From contig OZ237739.1 in NCBI GenBank assembly GCA_965178125.1, positions 1,426,001-1,490,000 on the forward strand: a stretch of DNA of 64,000 nucleotides, in the 5' to 3' direction. Below are positions 1 to 10,479 of the stretch, piece after piece (the stretch's first letter is position 1; each line of letters opens with the position of its first letter). Position numbers and translations under genes: made by a program. The notes under the pieces are model-generated. The model was not told the origin of the DNA. It worked only from the letters and a program-made list of their open reading frames with translations, and made no database searches. This DNA comes from Bilabrum cf. latius. Taxonomy: Eukaryota > Bigyra: Bicosoecida > Bigyra > Bicosoecida.

Positions 1-195
1 TATTGATTCGTCGCAAATTACATGGACATGATACTTACTTTGACGTTACATACAAGCATATTGTGGGTAAGTAGGCGCATGGTGTGTTAGTCCTCTATTG
101 GTCTCAAGTGCAACTTCCCCGTTCTGCCTTTGCAATATAACGTTACCTAAACATTTTAAACCAGACTCGAAGCGATCACAATCTGTGTCTCGTTG
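1..195. other. upstream region of PPIH
   Basis: AT-richer DNA with no convincing coding frame. The frame of the next gene stays open for a few codons upstream of its ATG. It presumably holds the 5' UTR or promoter of the cyclophilin gene; I see no specific element. Confidence 0.4.
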
Positions 196-822
196 ATGGC
201 AGCGACTGCGTCGTCTACCCCTGCAAGTGCAACATCATCAACTTCTTCTAGTGTTCTTGACGAGTTCAAGGAATAGACCTTGAACGATGCCTTAAAGCGA
301 GGGCACGACGTTGTGTTTCTTGACGTTGCGATTGCCGGCAAGAAAGTAGGCAGAATAAAGATTGAGTTGTTCAACTCAGTGACACCAAAGACAGCAGACA
401 ACTTTAGACAGTTCTGCACCGGCGAATACAAGAAAGGAGGCCTCCCAATTGGATACAAGGGGAGCAAGTTCCATCGCGTAATCAAGGATTTTATGCTATA
501 GGGCGGAGATTTCATCAAGGGAAACGGTACGGGGAGCCTATCCATTTATGGCTCGCAATTCGATGACGAGAATTTTAAGCTCAAGCACAAGACCGGTGGG
601 ATGCTCTCAATGGCAAACACTGGGCCGGGAACGGGCACGAACGGCTGCCAGTTCTTTGTTACCACCGTGCCTTGCGAGTGGCTGGACGGAAAGCACGTAG
701 TGTTTGGGCGGGTTTTGGACACTGAAAGTATGAAGGTAGTCTCCATGGTGGAGAACATCCCGACGAAGGGCAGGGACGTACCGGTGCATGCCGTAGAAAT
801 AGTTGAGTGCGGACAGCTGTGA
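196..822 (+). CDS. PPIH: Peptidyl-prolyl cis-trans isomerase H (cyclophilin H, spliceosomal)
   Basis: Predicted 208-residue cyclophilin that catalyses cis-trans isomerisation of X-Pro bonds. PPIH orthologs bind the U4/U6 snRNP 60K protein in the nucleus. The cyclophilin fold occupies about residues 38-208. The catalytic Arg is in FHRVIKDF (R94), followed by the GGDF segment, [17 protein letters not shown] and [10 protein letters not shown]. The [12 protein letters not shown] loop and the overall match favour PPIH over cytosolic cyclophilin A. Two in-frame TAG codons occur, at 274 and 499. The second is residue 102, the almost invariant active-site Gln of the family, so TAG must be Gln. ATG 196 is the only reasonable start and TGA ends the gene. 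The N-terminal 35 residues are Ser/Thr/Ala-rich and not conserved. Confidence 0.93.
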
Positions 823-1525
823 ACTTCGTTGAACATGGTACGAAGGTAGCGAATAGAATGACATACACGAGTATGTCGTAAACTTGGGGCATTGGAGCAT
901 TGGGTGAGGCGAGGGGTGTTGTGGCTCAATTCTTCCTTTCCCTTCAGGGGCTGATGTTGGTGCTGGGCGAGGAGACCTCCGCTGCCTGTCCCCCCAGCTA
1001 GGGCAACCACGACCGTGACGCTGTGGCAGCACATTGACGTACTTCTTGGCGATAGCTGGTTCCTTATGCGAGGTATCTAAGGATGAATCACGTCAGGAGG
1101 TCCAGAACGCAAGCCAGCCTCGGCTGCGGCCACTGCCGGGAGGGCACGGATCGACGGCTCGGCTTATGTTACGCATCCTGCCCGCCTTTAGACAGCTGCA
1201 GAGATCGACGACCAGACGCACGATGGCGGCTGCGCCGTCAGGCAGCCTGAGGAGAGTTCTCCGAGCAGTGTGGGGCAGCCGCACGCCTGGAAGACCTCTG
1301 GTGGAGAACGAACGGGGCGAATTCCAGCATTACACAACGTCAAAATTGTCACTGGCTGCAATTAATTTCCTGCCCCGCGCGAACAACCACTAACATGTCT
1401 CGCATTAAGAGCCAAGTTGGCAATCATCACCATGGTGCACCGCTGTGAGCGCGCCGTTACCACACAGTAAGCAACGCTGCAAACTAACTAGCACAAACGA
1501 GTGCACCCGAAGCAATTTCAACAGC
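823..1525. other. intergenic region
   Basis: About 0.7 kb between two plus-strand genes. A 119-codon frame at 1034-1393 starts at TTG and resembles no family, so I do not call it a gene. Nothing else is seen. Confidence 0.4.
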
Positions 1526-4500
1526 ATGAATTTCCTTAGGGCTGCGGTCAGTGGGAAGAGATAGCGCCTGAAGGATGGCGACTACGACCTGGACTTGACC
1601 TACATTACTGATCGGCTCATTGCAATGGGATTGCCTGCCTTCGGCATGGAGGGGATGTATCGGAACGATGGGACAGAAGTGAGCCGCTTTTTAAGGGAGA
1701 AGCACAGGGATGCAGCTTGGATTTGCAACCTTAGCGAGAGGCTGTACGACAAGGAGCTCTTTGACAATCGCGTGAGCGAGCTAGGTTTCCCGGACCACCA
1801 TTCACCTCCATTAGAAATTGCTTTAGGAAATCTATATGCTACGGAATCATGGCTGAGAGCCGGCGAGGCGAACGTTGTTGTAGTGCACTGCCTAGCCGGC
1901 AAGGGCCGCACAGGCGCGATCCTGGGGGGCTTTCTAGCGATGATAGGCACCTTTGCGTTCGAGCCAGTGCGACCCGTGCCCGGAAAATCCCTGTCCGACT
2001 CGTGGTGCGACGCCACTGGCGAGTTTCACGACGTGTTCCGCGAGCTGCTGCCCCCGCACGTCGAGAGCGACGAGCCTGACGCCGACGGAAGCAGCGACGC
2101 AACCGGCTTGCGGACGCCGGCCGGCGCGTCGCGAGCCAGGTGGGTGCTCAGCCCGCAGCGACCCGGGGGCTATGGCAGGGCGGGCCTTCTCTCGCTGGTT
2201 ACGCCAAGCGCGATGAAGCAGTCGAAGCGCCTGACCCTAGCGGCGCAGATGGCGGCCGAGGGTTTCATCGACGACGAGGGCGAGGTCGAGGACGAAGAGT
2301 CGAAGGGGCAGGGCGTGGAGATGGGGCCGGTAGCCGCGTCGGGGAGCAGCGGCGCCGCGCACTCCGCGGAACCGATGGCCCGATGGCGGCTAGCGCACCC
2401 CCATCGAGCTGCCTGCATGTCGCTCCGCGCCTTCCACGTCAGGAGGGGAGAGGGGGTCACCTACGCGGCGCAGACACGGACCGTCACGCAGATTGCCTTC
2501 GCGGCGCGCGCGTGCATGCGGAGAGCAGCGATGCAGGAGCTGCCCCCGGGGCAGGTGCACCTGTGCGGTCACCCACCCGAGGAGGACGGAGGCGGGGGCG
2601 CGGGGGCGGGTGCGGGTGCATCGCACTGCGGATCCCCGCGACTCGCGCGCGGCGGTGACGTCCCCTGCCTGGAGATAGACGCGACGCCGGCCCAGCTGGA
2701 GGCGGTGCGGGCCCGGGCGACGAGGCTGTTCCGGTCCACGCCCCTCGCCGCTCCCGCGCGCAAGGTGCGGCTGCTGGCGGTGGAGATCGCGCTGTGCCCG
2801 CGTGTGACGAGTGGGCGGCTGCACCCCTACCTGACGATCCGCAGCACGCCCCACCAGCGCGAGGGCAGGCAGGGCCGCGTGTTCTACAACTCGGCATGGG
2901 ACTGCGCGGGCAGGCGGCTCGGCAGCTACAGCCCGCCGGAGCGGGCCTTGTTCGACGCCGACTCGGGAGACGCCTGGCGGGGCGTGCTGATGGGCAGACG
3001 AGCAGCCGCGGGGGCCGGGATCAGGCCCAGGGGCTCATCCTCCTCCTCCTTGTCCAGGGCGTCAGACGCGAGCGGCTTTACGCCTGACGGGATGCAGGAG
3101 GCGAGGGCTAGGGCGAGGTCTGCCACCGCGGGGACGGGGACGGCCGCGGCGGAGGTGCTCAGGCGGTGTGACGACCACGCGTCGCCGATGCGTAAGGCCT
3201 CGTTCGTGTTCCGGCTAGGGGGTCCCGGGGGTGGCGGGGCGGGGGCGAGGGATGCGGGTGCATGGGAGCAGGGCGCGGGGTGCGTCGTGGACGGGGACGT
3301 GACGGTGCGGCTTGTGCACCAGCCGGGGCCAGAGGGCGCTCTGGAGCCGGGTGGTATCGTGGCTGCGGAGCCGCAGGAGCTGTGCCGCTGGACGCTGCAT
3401 ACGAACTTGATGCATACGGAGCGCAGCTTCAGCCACGCCAGTCCCGCCGACGGCAGCGTGCAGCGCCGCACGGTGTATCGCCTGGGCGACGTTGACATGG
3501 AGGGCAGGAAGGGAAGCATCAACGCGTTCCATCCTGCCTTCCGTGCGGACGTGGTGTGGCAGTACGAGGACGAGCAGGAGCAGCGGTTGGAGGAGGAGGC
3601 AAGGGGCGAGAGGGAGAGTGAGGCGCAGGCGGCGGGCGGGGCGCTGGCTGCCGCGATCGGAGGCGGCAAGGCGGCCAAAGTCGCACCGGGTGACGCCTCG
3701 GGGGGCGAGCATGAAGAAAGTGCCTCGGGAGGCGAGCACGAAGCAAGTGCCCCGGTTGCGGAGGAGGCAAGCGATCAGGCAGCCTCTTCCATGGACCAAG
3801 CTGCTAGCGCCACGTTCGTGGACATTGGTGACGAGGACGAAGAAGGGGAAGGGGATGGGGAGCACGCGGGTGCTGCTCGAGATGGCGGTAAAGACAAACA
3901 CGAAGGCAAGGCCGAGACTGGTGGTGCGGATAGTTCAGGCAAGACGGACGGCAAGGTAGTAGGCGCATCGTCGCGTGCTCCTGTCGAACGGTCTGGGACA
4001 AGTCATGCCGTCCTCGCAGCAGCAGAGGAAGGTGAAGTCGAGGAAGGAGCGCCTGCCAAGGCCAGATCAGATGCGCTTCGTGTGGCGGCGGCGGGCCACG
4101 CCAGAGCGCAAGAGCAGGATGCAGCTCGCAAAGAAGAAGCGAAGCGCGTGGCTGGCAGGTCGGCAGCAGCGGCGGCAGCCGGGGCTGCCGACCGGGCTGC
4201 AGGAGCAGACGGAACGCCGCCGGACAAGGGAAGCGGCTCAAGTGTTGCCTCCAGCCAGGCGGCCCGCCCCCCGACGCAGAGCTATGGCCCGCCGTCGAGG
4301 CAGCCCCTGCCCCTGCCCCGGGCCCGGGCCCCCCTCGTGGCGCGAGGGGGGCTCGCTGCTGCACACGGCGTGCTGGAGACTCTGACGGAGGGCAGCATCG
4401 CCGAGCTGCTGCAGGGAACAGGACCCATGCCCAGGGGCGGGGGGCCTGCGGGAGGGCTGGCGCACGGCGCTGGAGTTGAAGGAGTCGCCCCCGATGACCG

Positions 4501-4963
4501 AAGCGAGATGGGCCCAGAGAGAGGCAAGGGGGATGGCCAGGGCGGATCCAAGGGTCGCCGGGGGCTCCTGCCCTCTGCAGGGAAGTGGGTGCCCCGGCAC
4601 TGGGTGCTGCGGAGGTGCGTGCTGTACAGCTACCGGTCTCCCCTGGACGCTGTTCCCTGGGAGGGTCTTCCCCTGTCTGACGTGGTGGGGCTGGGGCGGG
4701 CGCCTGCCTCTGTCGTGGGGTAGGGCAGGATTGGGATCCAGCTGACTCTGCGGTCTGCCGCGGGCTCGGGGCCGCTGGGCACCGCTGGTTTCTTTGGAGG
4801 GGAGCGGCAGCTGGTGCTGCGGTGCCCTGCGGTGCGAAGAGGCGAGACCGGGGATTCCGTGGCTGATTTTGAGAGGTGGTTCGTGGCGCTTGTGACCGCA
4901 CACGCGGCAGTGACCGCGCTGAGGCACCGACCTGGGGCCAAGCAGGGCCGTAGCGGGCGGTGA
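1526..4963 (+). CDS. PTEN-like phosphatase with C2-like region and C-terminal PH domain
   Basis: Predicted 1,145-residue protein. Residues 14-190 match the PTEN phosphatase domain: an N-terminal DGDYDLDLTYI segment that in PTEN helps bind PIP2, then the P-loop HCLAGKGRTG with catalytic Cys at about 122, where human PTEN has C124. It should remove the 3-phosphate of PIP3 at membranes. A C2-like beta-rich region follows in pieces, roughly residues 411-440 and 555-682, separated by Gly/Ala/Ser-rich inserts. A long acidic, Ala/Lys/Glu-rich linker (about 690-960) leads to a PH-like domain at about 1019-1132 (KWVPRHWVLRRCVLYSY, ending near FERWFVALVTAH). TAG codons at 1562 and 4721 are read as Gln; the first aligns with YQEDG of PTEN, and the second lies inside the PH domain, which would otherwise be cut in half. 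TGA stop. Confidence 0.8.
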
Positions 4964-5327
4964 TTTCCATCCTGTAATGCCAGCGTCATGGTCTAGCACG
5001 CGCTTTGGTATGATTGGACGCGAATGTGATGTTGTGGGGTGCGGACGGCACCGTCCGATGGTTGGCGCCGCGGCAATCGACATGCACCATCAAATGTTCG
5101 CTTCAACAAACACACGTAAGCACAATCCCTTCTATTCAGGTACAGTTCCCATCTTGCTTTTTTGTTTCCCCGCCACCCTGCCCGGCACGCACGCCCATCC
5201 ACCGGCCCGGTGGCCACCTCCTGAGCCAGCCAACCACGCAATAATCTGCCGACTCCGCTATTCAACCTGCTGCATGCATGCAACCGCCCAACCCACCCCA
5301 CCACAAATTGAACCCTACTGAAAGGGC
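4964..5327. other. intergenic, convergent gene ends
   Basis: 364 bp between the 3' ends of the PTEN-like gene (plus) and TDH (minus). A TGTAA motif about 10 nt after the PTEN-like stop resembles the green-algal polyadenylation signal, but one occurrence proves little. Confidence 0.35.
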
Positions 5328-6640
5328 TCAGAACTTGGCCTCGCTGCCCAGCTTGATTCTCAGCTGCTCGAGCATGTCGTCCGTCATGCGGTCCAGGTCG
5401 TACTCGTGCGACCAGCCCCAGTCCTTGCGGGCCGCCGAGTCATCCAGGCTCTGCGGCCACGTGTCTGCGATGGCCTGCCTGTCGTCCACCTCGTACCCTA
5501 TCTCGAATGAGGGGATGTGCCGCTGGATGGAGCGCGCGACGTCCTCGGGCCCGTAGCTGACACCCGCCATGTTGTAGGTGCGCTGCGAGAGGCTATCGCT
5601 AGGTGCCATCAGGAACTCCGCGGTGCCCCTGATGCAGTCGGGCATGTACATCATGGGCAGGACAGTGCCCTCCTGCAGGAAACTAGTGTACTTTGCCTTT
5701 GCCAGCGCCTCGAAGTACACCCACACGGCGTAGTCCGTGGTGCCCCCGCCGGGCTCCGTCTTGCTGCTGATGATGCCGGGGTATCGCAGGGATCGGAAAT
5801 CGGTCCCGTACTTGGCGTGGTAATACTCGCCCAGCAGCTCTGCGTAGATCTTGCTGATGCCGTACACAGTCGTGGGGCGCATTACGGTCAGGTCCGGGGT
5901 GTTCACCCGAGGGGTGGTGGGGCCGAACGCGCCGATCGTTGAGGGGATAAAGACTCTCATGTCGTTTTCCCTAGCAATATTCAGAACATTTTCGCTGCCA
6001 CGCGTGTTGATACGCAAGGCCAGCTGGGGATCGCGCTCCCCCACGGCGGACAGGATGGAGGCAAGGTGAACAATGCAGTTCACCCTGTTCTCCAGCACGA
6101 CACGCTTCATCATGTCCTGGTTGAGGACATCACAGTACACATAGGGGCCATCATTGACTTCCTTGTTATCGCGGGGCAAAGCCTTGATGTCCGAGGCGAT
6201 GACGTTGTCGTCTCCTAGCATGTTGCGAAGATACGGTACCAGCTCCATCCCCACTTGGCCGCCTGCGCCCGTCACCTGCGGGCAGAAACTCAATGATTTT
6301 AGCTTGTTCGTGAGCAGGGTCCAAGAAGACTGACAAAGAAGGGCGCCAGAGCGCGTATACTTGATAGCTCCGAAGCTCAATGTGCAACCGAAGACTCAGG
6401 CGCGACATGCTCAACGCAGTCATACACTGGGGGCGTAGTAATAGTACTAGCACATACTTTGCTCACAAGGACTCTCATCTTCCCGTTGTCTCCCCTGTGC
6501 TTGCCTTCTCCAGGGTACATTTGGTCAGTCGCTTCGACCTCTGCTGCGGCAGAAGACATCCAGCGCGGGACACCCGTGCACCTTCTAGTCACGGTTCTGA
6601 GCATTGATCCAGTCCTAGCGATTCGGGCCAACCTGTTCAT
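5328..6640 (-). CDS. TDH: L-threonine 3-dehydrogenase, mitochondrial (short-chain/epimerase type)
   Basis: NAD-dependent oxidation of L-threonine to 2-amino-3-ketobutyrate in mitochondria. Two exons: 6640-6467 and 6275-5328. The 191-bp intron (6466-6276) starts GTGAGC and ends CCGCAG, is phase 0, and its removal restores the Rossmann motif [13 protein letters not shown]. The 373-residue product has an Arg-rich, acid-poor presequence (about residues 1-38), the YGISK catalytic Tyr/Lys pair, [20 protein letters not shown] and [11 protein letters not shown]. These mark the GDP-mannose-epimerase-like TDH family rather than UDP-sugar epimerases. ATG 6640 is the first in-frame ATG after an upstream TGA. 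No TAG codons occur; TGA stop. Confidence 0.9.
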
Positions 6641-6857
6641 GATGCTGGTAATCGATGGTGCGCGGTGCAAAGGTTTTGAGATGCTCGCCCCGCTAGCGGT
6701 TCGGCGAGGCACAGGGCTTCGGCGAAGGGCGATGACGAGTCATCGAGGCACTCCCGTGTTGTTGGCTTAGTTCTTCTCATATAGGCCCAAAAGCACGAAC
6801 AATAAGCTTTCTCACAATAAAATAGCGAACTTCCTCGCTTCGAAGCGACCTCATGCC

Positions 6858-8741
6858 TCAGGGCACCTGCCCCACCGTGGCCCCCACCCCCACCCCAACC
6901 GACTTGCTACCTGCCACAGCGGCCATTCCCGCGGCACTGCCGGCCGAAGCAGCTGAAGCCTTGGGCGTCTTTAGCTCAAAGAAGCGGGCCACCTCCCTCC
7001 GCGCCGCCTGCACCCAGTCCTCCTCGTCGTCGTCGCCGTCGCCATCGCCGCCCCCATTCGGCCCATCGGCACCCGCCCCCTCCCCGCCCCTACTAGTAGC
7101 ACTACTTTCAGGCGAGAAACTCACCTTAATGGGCCGCAGGGAAGGACCATCATCTGCCTTAGCGCCTGTCCCTCGCCCTACAACGATGCCGTTCGAGCCA
7201 CCTCCCTTCCCCACCCGTGCTCCGGCCCTGCCAGCCTCCCTGCGGGCCCCCTCCTCCTCCTGGCGGTGCAACGCCACCAGCTGCTGCTGGGCCCGCCCCA
7301 CCTGCAGCATCAGCTCACCAGTCCTGGCCCTCGCCCTCCTCACCTCCTCCTCTGCCGCGTGTGCCCTAGCTCTCAGGGAACACAGCTGTCCCTCGGCCGC
7401 TTCCGCACGCTCCCTGTACTGCTCGACTTCGCCCCTTGCTCGGCCCAGCTGCTCCCTCAGCTGCAACATGGTGAGTGTCAGCGATGCTGCCTCGGGCACG
7501 TCATCCGCTGGGGGTCCACGGGGTGCAGTGCACGCAGACTCAGGCGCCCATGCATCAGAGCAAGGTTTGCTTGCTTTGCTCTCTTCACGGTCGCAGGCCC
7601 CGCCCCGATCAGCTGCAGTTGCCACTGCAAGTGGTGCGGCCGCCGCACTTTGTCCCGCCTATGCTTTTGATTCATTAGGCGGTGGGGTGCCATGGATAGG
7701 TGCCGCATCACCGGGTGATGAATGGTGGCGATTCTACGGCGTGCCTGGTGCTGGCGATCCGGATGCTCGCTCCGATGGGGCACTTGCTTGGGGTGCAGCG
7801 ATGCTCCCAGGCCTGGCCTTGAGCGGGTTTCGCCTTCCTTTGCCAGGAATCGAGCTGGACTCCATCAAATCTGGCTCTTTTTCTGCAGCGCGAGCAAAAT
7901 CATGTGAACCGGGCCCGCCGCCTGTGCCGTGGGCCAGTGGACAAGTAGCTGTGTTGCCAAGCGATATCGGAGCAGGGGAGGCCGAGGCTCCCAGAGAACG
8001 GGCTGTTACAGCCCCACTGCTGCCGCGTGTTCGCAGAGTAGTGCTGCCTGATTCATGCAACACAGCCTGCTCGACAGGTCGCTCAATTTCAATCCAAGAG
8101 TTTTGAGCCGTAGTAGCAGTTGAGGATGCGGGTAGCTGCATTGACCCGCCCTATCTCGGCAGAGTAGCTCTTCTAGAAAATGAGAAGGTATGAGTACTAC
8201 TAGAACGATTCACCCTCGAAGGAATTAATCCAAGAGCGCCGAATGCTGCCGCGCGGCCGAGGAGCAACGCTGTAGCGTCAGCCTCAGCCGCTCGAAGCGC
8301 AGCCGCCTGTTTCGCAAACGCAGCGCTAGAGGTATCCGCGAATGCGTCTGATCGCTAATGTCCGCGATTTTCTGCTGGTACGTGTCCCTGTGCCGTCAAT
8401 TTTGTAGGTGGCTCGCGCGCTGTCGATTGGGAATGTGCACCTTGCACATTATGTCGGCCACGCCTCTCTCTTCTTCGTAGTCGAGCCGATTGTCGCTCTG
8501 CAGAGCTAGCTGCTGTGGAAACAATTCGCCGCCGGGAAATGTCCTGCATCCTTTCTCGAGCCCTGCAAGCCTCGGGTGAGTTCATGTCAAAGAAATGACT
8601 CCGACGTTGCCTGGATTCAGTAAGTTTGCAACCGATAACCGCGAGACGTACCTTCCGCAATGGGCGTGTACTCTTTGAAGCACTTAAATGCCGGGTGAAT
8701 CTCAACGAATACCGTTGCTGTGCTCCAACTGTACGCCGCAT
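6858..8741 (-). CDS. Coiled-coil protein of unknown function
   Basis: Predicted 627-residue protein that I do not recognise. An Arg-rich N-terminal third is followed by a Ser/Gly/Ala-rich linker, then a heptad-like coiled coil (about residues 405-480, with LREQLGRARGEVEQYRE) and an acidic stretch of eight or more Asp/Glu. The C-terminus is Ala/Gly/Val-rich. Four in-frame TAG codons (8355, 8151, 7734, 7659) are read as Gln; without this the gene would be four fragments in one frame. Start ATG at 8741, just after an in-frame TGA; TGA stop. It lies tail-to-head with TDH, about 217 bp apart. Confidence 0.6.
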
Positions 8742-9000
8742 CGTCAAGTCGAGTCAATGATTTGATTCCGGACACCGACTTGATCCGATCCCAGCATGCG
8801 TGGGAACTTCATCACTAATATGAACACAGTATGTCTGCAGGTAAACTCTCTGCTGTGCTCTCGAGCAAGGCAGCCGAGGCGGGGCAGCGATACGGTAGCA
8901 CTGCCCGAGCCGAGCGGCACTCGCCTGGCACGAGGCAACGAGTGTGACATCGCACGAGGACCGCCGCACCTTCCCACGCGCAGCGAGGAACACACGCCCC

Positions 9001-10324
9001 TCAGTGCTCCCACGCAGTCACGCACCAGAGATCATCGTGCAGCTTGTCGTCCAGCCCGCCCGAGTATCCGCTGAACCCGCCGAACAGAAGCACCCGGGAC
9101 GTGGTGGCTGCGGGGCCCTGCGGCCCCTGGCACTTGAACACTGCCACGCCGCCAGGCCCGTAGCCCCCCGCGGGCCCGGACTGCCCCGGTGCCAGGATGG
9201 TGGTCTGGAAATAGTCCCTGGCCTGAGGCTGCCCCTGCCCTGGCTTGAACACGGGCTGCACCTGCTCCGTCCAGTTCTGCTTGCCCACGCCCCCCGCCTG
9301 GAAGGGGAGGTCCAGGTTCCAGAACCCGCCCAGGTAGGGCGAGTCCTCGCCGCTGCTCGACTGGCCCCCGAACACGATCACGTGGCCCTCGCCCTGCCGG
9401 GTCACGGCGGACGGCCACACGCCGAGTCCGTGGGAGGGCGCGGGCTGCGGCGCCGAGGGGGAGGCGGGCTTGTACGACGTCCAAACGAGCGTCCTCGTGT
9501 CGAGCACGAACGCGTCTGCCGTGTCCTCGCCCTGTGCGTCGGAGCCGCCCACCACCACAAGCGCGGGGTCGTACCCCACCGTGGTGCCGACGGTGGCGGC
9601 GTGGCCCACCCTCGGCCCCGGTCCGCCCTTGGTCTGGGTGCTGGCCTGCAGGAGCTTCCAGGCTCCCGAGGCCGGGTCCAGCGTCCACAGGTCGTCCAGC
9701 ACCGCGGTCTGGTTGCGGCCCCCGAACACGTAGATCAGCTGGTCTCCGATGACGTTGTAGGTGGACGTATGGGAGCCGCGAGGGGGCAGCGAGACGGCGG
9801 TGGATGGCTTCACTTCTCTCCAGCTGGCCTGCACGGGCGGCTGGGAGAGCTTCAGCTGCCACACGTCGCCGAGGAAACCTTCCACGATGGAGCTACCTCC
9901 GATCACGAACATGGTACCGTCCTAAACGGCTGTTGCCGTGTGATACAGCCGAGGGCCTGGGGCTTCTTTCGGCTTCGAATCATCGTCGTCTTGCTGAGGC
10001 TGGGCGAGCTCGGTCCAACCAGTCCCGTTGTGCAGCCACAGGTCGCTCAGAGGAGCATAACAGCAGCTTGAAGAGCATCCTGCATGCACAACCTGCAAGT
10101 ATCAGGCACGATTTATTCAAAGATGCTGTGTACACCGGATGATTGAGACATGGTAGGCCAGGGAAACGATATCGCCGCGGTCTCACCAATCCCTGTTGCA
10201 ACACGGTAGAGGCGGCTCCAAGGCGCTTTGATGGCTTGTTGTTTCCCTAAGGCTAAAGATCAAAATAATATGTAACCTCTGCAGCGGCTACAGAGAATAC
10301 TATCGCACTCAAAGCGGTAAGCAT
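9001..10324 (-). CDS. Secreted or luminal kelch-repeat protein
   Basis: Predicted 409-residue beta-propeller. Exons 10324-10187 and 10092-9001 are joined by a 94-bp phase-0 intron (GTGAGA...TTGCAG). The first residues, MLTALSAIVFSVAAAEV, look like a cleavable signal peptide. At least five kelch repeats follow, with signatures such as VVHAGC, MFVIGGSS, IYVFGGRN, LVVVGGSD, VIVFGGQS and LLFGGFSG, and WTL/DLW returns. TAG codons at 10253, 10247 and 9922 are read as Gln; the last lies in HTATAVQDGTMFVIGG, a typical kelch blade. Asn-X-Thr sites fit secretion. The ligand is unknown. The start is divergent from STI1 by 155 bp. Confidence 0.75.
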
Positions 10325-10479
10325 GGCGCTGATCGTGCACGTCACCACGCTGAAGTGGCGACGAGCCGGCTGCGGGAAATTGCCACTGTGAGGAACGTTC
10401 CAAAATATTGTATCGAACCTTTTGGTTGTAGCGTGCTTTAGATAGCGAACCAAGAATTCGGGGCAATATTGTGACCGCC
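10325..10479. promoter_or_regulatory. divergent promoter region (kelch / STI1)
   Basis: The 155 bp between the two start codons must hold both 5' UTRs and core promoters. It is less GC-rich than the genes. No TATA box or heat-shock element is clear enough to name. Confidence 0.4.

Noticed and set aside
196-822. Cyclophilin as a pseudogene interrupted by a TAG nonsense codon
   Set aside because: Both sides are intact and in frame, the TAG sits at an invariant Gln, and the same pattern recurs in many unrelated genes.
1034-1393. 119-codon plus-strand frame
   Set aside because: Starts at TTG, has no recognisable motif and ordinary composition for chance GC-rich DNA.
3804-4970. Long minus-strand frames opposite the PTEN-like gene
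   Set aside because: Arg/Pro-rich shadow frames typical of GC-rich coding DNA, with no family resemblance.
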